Shown here: positions 32,439-41,647 of the stretch, piece by piece | How positions within the stretch are numbered: position 1 is the first letter of the stretch | How the letters are laid out: each line of letters starts with the position of its first letter | Assembly (NCBI GenBank): GCA_934444645.1 | Contig: CAKSCV010000007.1 | Location: 54,566 to 118,565, forward strand | Length of the DNA stretch: 64,000 nucleotides | Source: an uncultured Eubacteriales bacterium | Lineage (GTDB): Bacteria; Bacillota; Clostridia; Oscillospirales; CAG-382 | Reading direction: 5' to 3' | Program-made: the position numbers and the translations under genes | Notes under the pieces: model-generated | The model's database searches: none | What the model was told of the DNA's origin: nothing | The model's input: the letters and a program-made list of their open reading frames with translations, nothing else

Positions 32439-33896
32439 TTAATAGGCCTTGCCCCAGTAGACAAGCTTTTTGGCAGGACGTCCGCAGCAAACGCATACAT
32501 CGCTGAGCTTTTCCTGCTCAAACGGAATGCAGCGCGAGCCGACGCCGGTCAGCTCCTTGACCTTGTCTTCGCATTCTTCTTCGCCGCACCACATCGCACG
32601 CACAAACCCGTCGCCTTTTTCGGCAAGCACCTTGTTGATCTCTTCAATGCTCGTGCAGTTGTAGGTGTGCTTTTCGCGGTTTTCAAGTGCAATGGCATAC
32701 ATACCGTCGCGCACTTCGACAAGCTTCTTCCGAATGCCGTCGGCAAAGGCTTCAAGCATACCGTCAAGCGGCAGGAACGACTTTTCGCGGTTGTGACGCG
32801 TGACAACAACGCACTGCTTATTTTCAATATCCTTCGGACCGATCTCCACACGTACCGGAACGCCCTTCATCTCGTATTCCGCAAACTTCCAGCCCGGGCT
32901 GTTTTCGCTGTCGTCGAGCTTGACGCGAATGCCGCAGGCCTTTAACTTGTCGTATAGCTTTCTTGCCTCGTCGAGAACGCCCTCTTTGTGTTGGGCGACC
33001 GGCACAATAACCACTTGAATCGGTGCGACTGCCGGCGGCAGAACCAGTCCGTTGTCGTCGCCGTGGGTCATGATGATGGCGCCGATAAGACGTGTGGTCG
33101 TGCCCCACGAGGTCTGATGCGGGTATTCATCCTTGTTGTCCTTGGTCTTGTATGTAATGCCGAAGGCCTTGGCAAAGCCGTTGCCGAAATAGTGGCTGGT
33201 TCCGGCCTGCAGTGCCTTGCCGTCATGCATGAGCGCTTCGATGGCATAGGTGTCCTCCGCACCGGCAAATTTGTCGGACGGCGTTTTCGGACCTTTGACT
33301 ACCGGCATGGCAAGCGATTTTTCACAGACGTCCGCATAGACGTTCAACATCCGCAGCGTTTCCTCCACGGCTTCTTCTGCCGTTGCGTGCATGGTGTGAC
33401 CTTCCTGCCAGAGGAACTCGCGCGTGCGAAGAAACGGACGCGTCGTCTTTTCCCAGCGCACCACGCTGCACCATTGGTTGTATAACTTCGGCAGATCACG
33501 GTAGGAGTGGATGATGTTGGCGTAGTGCTCGCAGAACAGCGTCTCCGAGGTCGGACGCACGCAAAGCCTCTCGGTCAACTCCTCGTTTCCGCCGTGCGTA
33601 ACCCATGCCACCTCCGGCGCAAAGCCCTCGACGTGGTCTTTTTCCTTGTTGAGCAGGCTTTCCGGAATGAACATCGGCATATAGACATTTTCATGTCCGG
33701 TCTCCTTGAACTTGTCGTCCATAATGCGCTGAATATTTTCCCAAATCGCATAGCCGTAGGGACGGATGATCATGCAGCCCTTAACGCCGGAATAATCCGC
33801 AAGGTCGGCATTTTTGACGATGTCTGTGTACCATTGGGCAAAGTCCACATCGCGCGAGGTGATCTTTTCCACCATTTTTTTGTTGTCGTTCGCCAT
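32439..33896 (-). CDS. proS: Prolyl-tRNA synthetase, archaeal/eukaryal-type (short form)
   Basis: The 485-residue class II synthetase lacks the inserted editing domain of the bacterial form and instead has the archaeal/eukaryal-like layout: motif 1 'GCMIIRPYGYAIWENIQ', motif 2 'RWEKTTRPFLRTREFLWQEG', motif 3 region 'TTTRLIGAIIMTHGDDNG', an anticodon-binding domain ('IQVVIVPVA') and a C-terminal zinc-like Cys region with ECEDKV and 'CVCCGRP'. It charges tRNA-Pro. This type is common in Clostridia. The start codon is ATG 33896. Confidence 0.94.
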   Translation of the reverse strand: MANDNKKMVEKITSRDVDFAQWYTDIVKNADLADYSGVKGCMIIRPYGYAIWENIQRIMDDKFKETGHENVYMPMFIPESLLNKEKDHVEGFAPEVAWVTHGGNEELTERLCVRPTSETLFCEHYANIIHSYRDLPKLYNQWCSVVRWEKTTRPFLRTREFLWQEGHTMHATAEEAVEETLRMLNVYADVCEKSLAMPVVKGPKTPSDKFAGAEDTYAIEALMHDGKALQAGTSHYFGNGFAKAFGITYKTKDNKDEYPHQTSWGTTTRLIGAIIMTHGDDNGLVLPPAVAPIQVVIVPVAQHKEGVLDEARKLYDKLKACGIRVKLDDSENSPGWKFAEYEMKGVPVRVEIGPKDIENKQCVVVTRHNREKSFLPLDGMLEAFADGIRKKLVEVRDGMYAIALENREKHTYNCTSIEEINKVLAEKGDGFVRAMWCGEEECEDKVKELTGVGSRCIPFEQEKLSDVCVCCGRPAKKLVYWGKAY

Positions 33897-33934
33897 GTCT
33901 TTTTATATCCTTTCGATTTGATTCGATTTCTTAT

Positions 33935-35656
33935 TTAGCCGAGCAGCTTTTCGAAAGCTGCTTTGTAGGCGTTCCGTTTTTCTTCGGCGGCTTCCTTTGT
34001 CTTGTCGGAAACCAAATAATACAGCTTGATCTTCGGCTCTGTGCCGGACGGACGAATGACGACCGAATCGCCGTTTTCAAGCGTGTAGAAGAGTACATTT
34101 GATACCGGCAGCCCGGTCGGCGCGGTTTTTCCGTCCGCATCGGTGATGATGCCGGTTTGGTAATCAGCGACCGACGCAACCTTGACGCCGGCAATCTCTT
34201 TCGGCGGATTTTGACGCAAGCCGTCCATGAGAGAGGCCATTTTGGCAAGACCGTCAAGTCCCGGCAGAACGATGGTGCCGATGCCTTCGGAATAGTAGCC
34301 GTATTTTTCGAAAATGCCGCACAGCACTTCATACAGGCTCTTGCCGCGCGCACGGTAAAAGGCAGCCATTTCCGTGATCAATAAGGAGGCGCAGACGGCG
34401 TCCTTGTCGCGTGCATACGTGCCGGACAGATAGCCGTAGCTCTCTTCGAAGCCGAAAATATAGGTGTGCGAACCGGTTTCTTCGAATTCCTTGATCTTTT
34501 CGCCGATGAACTTAAAGCCGGTAAGGACGTTTATCATGGCAACGCCGCTTGCTTCGCAGATCTTGTCGGCAAGCTTGGTGCTGACAATGGATTTGACGGC
34601 GGCGGCATTGGCAGGCAGCTTGTTTTCAAGCTTTCTTGCTTCGATGATATAAGAAAGCAGCATAACGCCGATTTGGTTGCCGGTGAGCGGCACAAATTCG
34701 CCGTTTGACGCACGTACGATAACACCGGCGCGGTCGGCGTCCGGATCGGTGCCGATGAGAAGATCGCAGCCGTTTTCCTCGGCAATCTTCATGGCAAGCG
34801 CAAAGCCGGCTTTATCTTCGGGATTCGGGCTTTTGACGGTCGGAAAACGTCCGTCGGGAATCATCTGCTCCGGAACACAGAATAAATGCTTGAGCCCGGC
34901 GCGTTTTAACACCTCCGGCACAAGAATGCGTCCGGTTCCGTGGAACGGCGTGTAAACGACCTTGAAATCGTCGGCAACGTCCGGAATGGCATTCGGGCGA
35001 ATGCGTTCGGCAAGCACGACCTTCATGTAGGCCTCATCGACCTCTTGACCGATAATTCGGATAAGCCCCGATTTTTTGCCTTCTTCAAAGCTTATAAGCT
35101 TTACGCCGGTGAAAATATCCACCTTTTCGATGGCGGCGGAAACCACGTCTGCCTGTTCGGGCGAAATCTGCGCACCGTCCTCCCAATAGGCCTTGTAGCC
35201 GTTGTAAATGCTCGGGTTATGCGACGCAGTCACATTGATGCCTGCCTTGGCGTGCAGATGCCGGAGAGCAAACGAAAGCTCCGGCGTGGGACGCGGTGCG
35301 TCGAAAAGATAAGCGCGGATGCCGTTTGCTGCAAGCACGCGTGCGGAAATTTCCGAAAAGACATCGGATTTGATGCGCGTATCCGACGCGATAACCACGC
35401 CCATTTCCGCGCCGCCGTCTTGTTTGACAAGCTCGGCAAGGCCTTGCGTTGCCTGGGCAACGGTGTAGATGTTCATGCCGTTCGTACCGGCACGAATGAT
35501 GCCGCGAAGCCCGCCGGTGCCGAACGCAAGCGGAAAGGAAAAGCGTTCTTCGATCTCTTTCGGGTCGTTTTCGATGGCGGTAAGCTCGGTGCGAAGCTCC
35601 CCGTCAAGGTCTTTGTTGGCTAACCATTTTTTGTATTCGGTGATGGAATCGGACAT
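33935..35656 (-). CDS. pgcA: Phosphoglucomutase/phosphomannomutase (PgcA-like)
   Basis: The 573-residue alpha-D-phosphohexomutase has the four family motifs: phosphoserine loop 'TASHNPSIYNGYK', metal loop 'GTDPDADR', sugar loop 'GFEESYGYLSG' and phosphate loop 'RPSGTEPKIK'. The length fits the long Firmicutes PgcA type that feeds UDP-glucose synthesis. AAAGGAGAAA precedes the ATG. It may be co-transcribed with proS (38-base gap). Confidence 0.92.
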   Translation of the reverse strand: MSDSITEYKKWLANKDLDGELRTELTAIENDPKEIEERFSFPLAFGTGGLRGIIRAGTNGMNIYTVAQATQGLAELVKQDGGAEMGVVIASDTRIKSDVFSEISARVLAANGIRAYLFDAPRPTPELSFALRHLHAKAGINVTASHNPSIYNGYKAYWEDGAQISPEQADVVSAAIEKVDIFTGVKLISFEEGKKSGLIRIIGQEVDEAYMKVVLAERIRPNAIPDVADDFKVVYTPFHGTGRILVPEVLKRAGLKHLFCVPEQMIPDGRFPTVKSPNPEDKAGFALAMKIAEENGCDLLIGTDPDADRAGVIVRASNGEFVPLTGNQIGVMLLSYIIEARKLENKLPANAAAVKSIVSTKLADKICEASGVAMINVLTGFKFIGEKIKEFEETGSHTYIFGFEESYGYLSGTYARDKDAVCASLLITEMAAFYRARGKSLYEVLCGIFEKYGYYSEGIGTIVLPGLDGLAKMASLMDGLRQNPPKEIAGVKVASVADYQTGIITDADGKTAPTGLPVSNVLFYTLENGDSVVIRPSGTEPKIKLYYLVSDKTKEAAEEKRNAYKAAFEKLLG

Positions 35657-35688
35657 AGTGTTTCTCCTTTTTGGGCGTGTATCAAAAA

Positions 35689-35946
35689 TTATGTATTCTG
35701 CTCTTCAAGTTGCTTGAGTGCCTTTGCAAGCTGATCCGGGCAGGAGGTGCCCTTAAAGCCGCACTGGATGCCGGAGAGCTTTTTGATGGCATCTTCGATG
35801 CGCATACCGGTGGCAAGCGCAGCAACACCTTTGGTGTTTCCGGCACAGCCGCCTTCAAAATCGATGTGTGTGATGATTCCGTTTTCGGTTTCAATGTGGA
35901 TCGCGCGCGAGCATACGCCGCTCGGTTTGTAGGTTAATTTTGCCAT
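35689..35946 (-). CDS. TIGR03905-family TSCPD domain protein
   Basis: The 85-residue protein matches the small TSCPD family: 'GVCSRAIHIETENGIITHID', 'GGCAGNTKGV' and 'GTSCPDQLAKAL'. The TSCPD domain is also found in vitamin-B12-dependent ribonucleotide reductases; the stand-alone proteins have no known function. Conserved Cys in SGVCS, GGCAG, QCGF and TSCPD could bind metal. ATG 35946 follows GAAAGGAAG. Confidence 0.85.
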   Translation of the reverse strand: MAKLTYKPSGVCSRAIHIETENGIITHIDFEGGCAGNTKGVAALATGMRIEDAIKKLSGIQCGFKGTSCPDQLAKALKQLEEQNT

Positions 35947-36010
35947 GACGGCACTTCCTTTCGGGTGAGGTTCGGCAGAACAGAGACGTGTCTGCACATA
36001 ATTACAGTAT

Positions 36011-36039
36011 AGTATAGCATAGTTCTTTGAATTTTACAA
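36011..36039 (-). promoter_or_regulatory. Sigma-A promoter for the TSCPD gene
   Basis: On the minus strand TTGTAA (complement of 36034-36039), 17 bases, TATACT (complement of 36011-36016), about 65 bases from the ATG. Confidence 0.65.
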
Positions 36040-36211
36040 GCGTTTTGACGGGAAAAATCGCAAAAAGCGGCAAAAAAGTTGCTTGGCGGCATCGGGGACG
36101 GCTTTGACAAGACGGTTTGCGGCAAATGCGGCTGCGACCTGCCGAGTATGATTCCGTATATCACGATATGTGAATATATAGTAAAAAAATATAAACGCAC
36201 GTGTTAAAATG

Positions 36212-36251
36212 AGAACTTATGTTTGAATTTTTGCGAGAAATAGAGTATAAT
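36212..36251 (+). promoter_or_regulatory. lexA promoter with overlapping LexA (SOS) box
   Basis: TTGAAT (36223-36228), 17 bases, TATAAT (36246-36251) is a strong promoter. AGAACTTATGTTTG at 36212-36225 matches the Gram-positive LexA box CGAACRNRYGTTYG at 12 of 14 positions and overlaps the -35 element, so LexA probably represses its own gene. Confidence 0.8.
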
Positions 36252-36318
36252 GGAAGCAACATAAACCGAAAAAAAGCACAGACACCATAGATTGTCGCGT
36301 TTCGGGAAGGGGATTTGC

Positions 36319-36927
36319 ATGGATAAGCTCAAACCGAAGGAAAAAAGGGTCTTGGATTTTATCAATCAGACCATCGATGAACAGGGATATCCGCCGTCGG
36401 TACGGGAGATTTGCTCGTCGCTCGGCATCAAATCCACATCGACGGCGCATATGTATATCGAGCGTCTTGCCTCCAAAGGCTATATCGAAAAATTGGCAGG
36501 AAAGAGCCGTGCCATCAAGAAAAACGACGAAGGCACCGAGGAGGGCAAGCGCTATCGTGTGCCGCTCGTCGGGCAGGTTGCTGCGGGTCTTCCGATTTTG
36601 GCGACCCAGAATTTGGAGGGCTACATTACCTATTCCACCTTCCGCACCTACGACGAAAGCAAGCTGTTCTGCCTGAAGATCAAGGGCGAAAGCATGATCG
36701 AGGCCGGCATTTTTGACGGTGATTATGTGGTTGTGGAGCAGCAGAGCGTGGCGGAAAACGGTGAGATCGTGGTTGCGCTTGTCGGTGAAGAAGCCACCGT
36801 CAAACGCTTTTTCAAAGAAAACGGCCATTTCCGCTTGCAGCCGGAAAACCGCACCATGGAGCCGATTATCGTAAGCGACGTGTCGGTTTTGGGCAAGGTG
36901 ATCGCGCTCATTCGCTATTATGCATAG
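36319..36927 (+). CDS. lexA: SOS repressor LexA
   Basis: The 202-residue repressor has a winged-helix domain (residues 1-65, 'PPSVREICSSLGIKSTSTAH'), the self-cleavage site A89-G90 in VAAGLP, and the catalytic dyad S125 (KGESMIEAG) and K162 (EEATVKRFF). RecA filaments trigger its autocleavage, opening the SOS regulon. ATG 36319 follows AAGGGGAT. The last codons overlap the comF start. Confidence 0.95.
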   Translation: MDKLKPKEKRVLDFINQTIDEQGYPPSVREICSSLGIKSTSTAHMYIERLASKGYIEKLAGKSRAIKKNDEGTEEGKRYRVPLVGQVAAGLPILATQNLEGYITYSTFRTYDESKLFCLKIKGESMIEAGIFDGDYVVVEQQSVAENGEIVVALVGEEATVKRFFKENGHFRLQPENRTMEPIIVSDVSVLGKVIALIRYYA

Positions 36928-37735
36928 CGTGCGGCGCTTGGCGTCGGTGCTTGCCGATGCGGTGCGTGTTTACTACGACGACGGAGGATGTCCGCTCTGC
37001 GGACGGGAGACGAGCGGCGGACACATATGTACCGGCTGTGAGACGGCTCTCGATGCGGCGCGGCTTCCGGAAAACGCGTTTGTTCTGCGACGGCAGCACG
37101 AGAGCGGAGACATTCGGAATGCCGGGAAGGAGCCCGAACCGCTCGACTGCTTTTCGTTTTATGCCTATGAAAGCGATGCGGTGCGGAAGCTGTTGTTTTA
37201 TCTGAAAAAATACCCGGATCGCCGTACCGCTAAAGAGCTTGCCGCGCGGCTTTGCGAAATTCTGCCCGACAGCCGGAAAGCCGACCGGACGCTGTACGTC
37301 AACATTCCGCGCAGTGCCGCCGGAATGCGGAAATACGGCTTTGATCAGGCGGCGCTTCTTGCTTCGACGGCAGTGCGCTTGCTTGACCGATCGGGCACTT
37401 GGGCGAAGGGCGGCACAAAAGCGGCTGTTCCGGCGGTATACTTTGCCGATTTGTTGGCAGTGCGCCCGTTCGGCAAGGTGCAGAAAGCCTTAACGGCACG
37501 CGAACGTGCAGCCAACAAAAGCGGACGATTGTATGTGCGTCCGTTTTTCCGTCATTTGCCGTGGGTTCCGCGGCATATTGTGATTACGGACGATGTGATT
37601 ACCACCGGTTCGAGCGTGCTTGCGGCGGCGGAAACGCTGCGCGGATACTTCCCGAATGCCGAAATTTCCGCTCTGTCGCTTGCCGTTGTCACACGCTTCA
37701 GATTTGATGAACCCCTTGAAGATTTGTTAAACTAA
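36920..37735 (+). CDS. comFC: ComF-family phosphoribosyltransferase-like protein
   Basis: The 271-residue protein has an N-terminal zinc finger (CPLCGRE and ICTGCETAL) and a C-terminal PRTase fold with 'HIVITDDVITTGSSVLAAAE', the PRPP loop. In ComFC the family motif near the middle is usually K-x-x-x-x-Q-x-x-L-x-x-x-x-R; here 'FGKVQKALTARERAANKSG' is visible. ComFC takes part in transformation (single-strand DNA import). It overlaps lexA by eight bases. Confidence 0.83.
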   Translation: MHSVRRLASVLADAVRVYYDDGGCPLCGRETSGGHICTGCETALDAARLPENAFVLRRQHESGDIRNAGKEPEPLDCFSFYAYESDAVRKLLFYLKKYPDRRTAKELAARLCEILPDSRKADRTLYVNIPRSAAGMRKYGFDQAALLASTAVRLLDRSGTWAKGGTKAAVPAVYFADLLAVRPFGKVQKALTARERAANKSGRLYVRPFFRHLPWVPRHIVITDDVITTGSSVLAAAETLRGYFPNAEISALSLAVVTRFRFDEPLEDLLN

Positions 37736-37753
37736 AAAGAAAGAAGAACGTTC

Positions 37754-40624
37754 ATGCCAGCAAAACGAACACCCGATATCAAACCGAAAACGGCCAAAGC
37801 ACCGTCCGGCACCTCCAAAAATGATAAAGGAAAAAACGAAAAAGCGGCAAAACAGCGCGAAGAGAACCTTCGGTTGAAAGAAGAGATCAAAACGCTCAAA
37901 AAAAGCCGTGACCTCGAAAGCACCTTTTCTTATAATTATATGCCGTATATCTTGCTGTTTCTCGGCCTGTTTTTGGGAATCTGCTTTATCATTCCCGAAA
38001 AAATGGGCTTTATCGGCTATTTGGTGCATTTTTTGTGCGGCTTGCTTTCCGCAGGCGCGGCCTTTTTGCCGGTTTGCCTGATTGTCGAAGCTCTCCTTTG
38101 GAAAAACGATATGAAGCATGGTCGTTTGAAGGCCAAAGCCTTGATCGACGCCGGGTTTGTCGCCTCGGTTTCCGTGCTGACGCATTTGGTTTCGATTACA
38201 TCCGCCCCGGCGGCGGAAAAAGCGTTGTTTGACGGCTATCGGCTGCTTGGCGACGGAAGCCTGTATGAGCTTGGAAAGCTGTATAAGGGCGGCGGCGTGA
38301 TCGGCGGTGTGCTTGCCAATGTCATGCGGATGATCACAGACCTTGGCGCATGGATCATCGCGGTTTTTGCAGTGGTGTTGCTGGCTTTTGCTGTGCTCGG
38401 CATTACGCCGCTCGATATTGCCGCGTATTTACGCGAACGGATCAAATCCGGCGTATACAACGCACGCGTGCGCCGCAAAGAAGATCTTCGCCGGCAGCTC
38501 GACCGTGAAAAGCAGCTTCCGCTTGAAGAAGAACCGGCAGCGCCCAAAAAGAAGAAAGCGTATCTTGCCGGCGTAGGCGATGACGACAAAACGGAAATAA
38601 CGGATAAAACAAGCGAAAAAACCGTCGAACCGGAGGCGGAAGCCGCCCGGCCGCAAGCAGAGCCGGATAACGTTTTCGATTCGGATGAGTGCGGCGACGG
38701 CAAGCCGGAATTTCCGGAGCTTGCCATTTCACCGGATGCGGTACGCCTTGCCACCGGCAGCGCGTCGGCTTCCTTTGACGCCGTGACCGAGGATGAAGCC
38801 GTAACGCCCGACCCGGCGGTGTACGACAGCATCAAGGGCCGCGTGCACTTTACCGACAAGCCGGAGGCGGCTCATGGCGGCGAAGCGCAGGAGAACGCAG
38901 CCGAAAAAGGTTTATCGGACAAGCCGCTTACCGATGCGAACGTGGAAGAAATCAACCTTGCGGATATTTTCACTGAGGATGCCGTAATTGCCGCCGCCGG
39001 TGTTACCGCCAATACGTCGGTGCTGACCGGCGCAAGTGACGGTGCTGAATTTGCGGCAAATGCCGAAGATGCCGGTGAAAAGCAAGAGGTAAAGGTGGAG
39101 CCGAAGCCGGATCCGGCAGAGCTATACCGCTTCCCGGACATCGACTTTTTGCAGAAGGATCCGAACCCGGCGACCTTTGCCGTGACCGATGAGATTAAGA
39201 GCACCTCGGTGAAGCTCGTCGAAACGCTTGCAAACTTCGGCGTTAAAACAAAAATCACCAATATCTGCTGCGGCCCGACGGTCACGCGCTACGAACTGCA
39301 GCCGGAAATCGGCGTGCGCGTCAAATCCATTCAGAACCTGTCGGATGACATCGCACTGCACCTTGCCGCTGCCGGTGTGCGTATCGAAGCCCCCATTCCA
39401 GGCAAACAGGCGGTGGGTATCGAAATTCCGAACAAGACGGTTTCGACGGTTTACATTCGGAATCTGATCGAAAATCCCAAATTTGCCCAACAAAAGAGCC
39501 GTCTTTCGGTGTGCTTAGGCATGGACGTTGCCGGAAGCCCGGTGTATATGGATATTGCCAAAATGCCGCACTTACTCATTGCCGGTGCGACCGGTATGGG
39601 TAAATCGGTGTGTATCAACAGCTTTATCGTCAGCCTTTTGTACAAGGCGCGTCCGGACGAATGCAGACTGCTGCTCATCGACCCGAAAAAAGTGGAATTC
39701 GGCGTGTATAACGGGATGCCGCACCTTCTTGTCCCGGTCGTGAGCGATCCGAAAAAGGCGGCAGGCTCGCTTGCCTGGGCGGTCAACGAAATGGAACGCC
39801 GCTTCCAGCTTATTGAAGAGGTCGGTGTACGTGACATCGATTCCTACAACAAAGCCACCGAAAACGACCCGGAAAAAGAGCATATGCCGAAGGTGGTCAT
39901 CATCATCGACGAGCTTGCCGACCTCATGATGACCGCGCGCGACAGCGTTGAAAACTCCATCTGCCGTATCGCGCAAAAGGCAAGAGCCGCCGGTATGCAC
40001 CTTGTCATCGGTACTCAGCGTCCGTCGGTGGATGTTATCACCGGTCTTATCAAGGCCAACGTGCCGTCGCGCATTGCCTGCACGGTGGCGTCGCAGGTCG
40101 ATTCGCGCACCATCATCGATGTGGCAGGCGCGGAAAAATTACTCGGCCGCGGCGATATGCTGTATGCGCCGGTCGGCAGCATGAAGCCGATCCGCGTGCA
40201 AGGCTCGTTTGTGACCGACAGTGAGATCGAGAAGATCATCGATTTCCTGAAGAGCGGCTCGGAGGCCGTTTACGACAGCGATATCATCGACAGCATTGAG
40301 CGCGAAGCCGAGCATTGCGGCGAAAAGAAAAAAGGCCGCGGCTCTTCGGAGGACGGCGGCGACGAATACGACACAGAGGATCGCGATTCAATTCTTGAGT
40401 CGGACGACGCCATGTTTGATGCCATTAAAGTGGCGGTGGATGCCAATATGATCTCCACGTCTCTGTTGCAGCGCAAGCTGTCGCTCGGCTATTCCCGGGC
40501 GGCGCGCATTGTCGATAAGCTTGAAAAACTCGGCATTGTCGGTCCGTTTGAAGGCTCAAAACCGCGTAAGGTGCTTATCACGCCGCAGGAATATCTGGAA
40601 CTCAAAATGAATCACGGACGTTAA
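37754..40624 (+). CDS. ftsK: FtsK/SpoIIIE DNA translocase
   Basis: The 956-residue protein has an N-terminal membrane domain of about four spans (residues about 58-220), an acidic Pro/Glu linker (about 255-460), and the motor. Walker A 'AGATGMGKSV' is near residue 610 and Walker B 'VVIIIDELADLM' near 713; 'GTQRPSVDVITGLIKANVPS' follows. The gamma winged helix (about 885-950, 'LGYSRAARIVDKLEKLGIVG') recognises polar KOPS/SRS sequences. It pumps chromosome DNA at septa, in vegetative division or into the forespore; which of the two cannot be decided. Confidence 0.93.
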   Translation: MPAKRTPDIKPKTAKAPSGTSKNDKGKNEKAAKQREENLRLKEEIKTLKKSRDLESTFSYNYMPYILLFLGLFLGICFIIPEKMGFIGYLVHFLCGLLSAGAAFLPVCLIVEALLWKNDMKHGRLKAKALIDAGFVASVSVLTHLVSITSAPAAEKALFDGYRLLGDGSLYELGKLYKGGGVIGGVLANVMRMITDLGAWIIAVFAVVLLAFAVLGITPLDIAAYLRERIKSGVYNARVRRKEDLRRQLDREKQLPLEEEPAAPKKKKAYLAGVGDDDKTEITDKTSEKTVEPEAEAARPQAEPDNVFDSDECGDGKPEFPELAISPDAVRLATGSASASFDAVTEDEAVTPDPAVYDSIKGRVHFTDKPEAAHGGEAQENAAEKGLSDKPLTDANVEEINLADIFTEDAVIAAAGVTANTSVLTGASDGAEFAANAEDAGEKQEVKVEPKPDPAELYRFPDIDFLQKDPNPATFAVTDEIKSTSVKLVETLANFGVKTKITNICCGPTVTRYELQPEIGVRVKSIQNLSDDIALHLAAAGVRIEAPIPGKQAVGIEIPNKTVSTVYIRNLIENPKFAQQKSRLSVCLGMDVAGSPVYMDIAKMPHLLIAGATGMGKSVCINSFIVSLLYKARPDECRLLLIDPKKVEFGVYNGMPHLLVPVVSDPKKAAGSLAWAVNEMERRFQLIEEVGVRDIDSYNKATENDPEKEHMPKVVIIIDELADLMMTARDSVENSICRIAQKARAAGMHLVIGTQRPSVDVITGLIKANVPSRIACTVASQVDSRTIIDVAGAEKLLGRGDMLYAPVGSMKPIRVQGSFVTDSEIEKIIDFLKSGSEAVYDSDIIDSIEREAEHCGEKKKGRGSSEDGGDEYDTEDRDSILESDDAMFDAIKVAVDANMISTSLLQRKLSLGYSRAARIVDKLEKLGIVGPFEGSKPRKVLITPQEYLELKMNHGR

Positions 40625-40665
40625 ATTCTCTTAACGGACAAGGGCGGCGAAAGGAGCGCGGCAAT

Positions 40666-41637
40666 ATGCGAAAAAAGACGTTTGCGCCGTATCCGAACAG
40701 AAAAGCGCGCAAGCAAACGGTCAGGATCTTGGCTATTGTCATCGTGCTTGTCTATGGGGCGTTCACCGCGCTTCATGATAAAAACGAGCGTAAAAACGCC
40801 CAAACGGCTTTTTTACAGGCAGACGGTCTCTTTGCCGCCTATTTTATCGATGTCGGCCAAGGCGACGCCACGCTTCTTGTCGCACCGGGCGGCGAGAGTA
40901 TGCTCATCGACTGCGGACCGACGGCAAGTGCCGATTATCTTGTCAAATACATGAACGATGTCGGCGTGCAAACGCTTGAATATCTCATTCTCACGCATCC
41001 GCATGAGGATCATTACGGCGGCGCAAGTGCCGTCATCGAGAATTTTCCGGTGGAAAATTTTCTCATTCAGGGTGACAGCACCGAATTCTATCCGTATGAC
41101 CGCCTGATTTACATGGCCACGCACAATCGTTTTGACACGGAAACGACGGTGATCGGCGCGCATATCGGCGATGGATTTACGTTTGCGGATACGGCGGAGT
41201 TTCGGATTTTTGCACCCGAAAAAGCCGATCCCGACGATGCCAACGAATCCAGTCTTGCCATCAAGCTTGTCTACGGCGAAACGGCGTTTTTGTTTACGGG
41301 CGACGCGGAAACAGGCTCGGAAAATGCCATGCTCGCCGACGGCTTTAACCTGAAGGCCGATGTGTTTTCTGCCGGGCATCACGGCTCTGCCACCTCCAAT
41401 TCCGAGGGCTTTGTCGCGGCGGTTTCGCCAAGCTTTGCCGTTGTCAGCTGCGGTAAAAACAACAGCTACGGCCATCCGCACAAGAAGACGCTTGCCACCT
41501 TCAAAAAATACGGTGTGACGGTGCTGCGCACCGATGAAAGCGGTGATATCGTGCTGCTTTCCGACGGAAAAAGCGTTGTGTATGCCGATGCCGACCAAAT
41601 CGGCGAGGCATTTTCCGAACGCAAAGCCGCTGCTTAA
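40666..41637 (+). CDS. ComEC C-terminal-type metallo-beta-lactamase-fold hydrolase
   Basis: The 323-residue protein has an N-terminal membrane anchor (residues about 18-38) and an exported MBL domain: 'FIDVGQGDATLL', the metal motif 'LILTHPHEDHYGG' (H-x-H-x-D-H), 'FLFTGDAE' and 'SAGHHGSATS'. It equals the nuclease-like domain of ComEC without the channel. Such stand-alone proteins are common in Clostridia; a DNA or cyclic-nucleotide phosphodiesterase role is inferred. A weak AAAGGAG precedes the ATG. Confidence 0.85.
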   Translation: MRKKTFAPYPNRKARKQTVRILAIVIVLVYGAFTALHDKNERKNAQTAFLQADGLFAAYFIDVGQGDATLLVAPGGESMLIDCGPTASADYLVKYMNDVGVQTLEYLILTHPHEDHYGGASAVIENFPVENFLIQGDSTEFYPYDRLIYMATHNRFDTETTVIGAHIGDGFTFADTAEFRIFAPEKADPDDANESSLAIKLVYGETAFLFTGDAETGSENAMLADGFNLKADVFSAGHHGSATSNSEGFVAAVSPSFAVVSCGKNNSYGHPHKKTLATFKKYGVTVLRTDESGDIVLLSDGKSVVYADADQIGEAFSERKAAA

Positions 41638-41647
41638 AGAAGCAACT

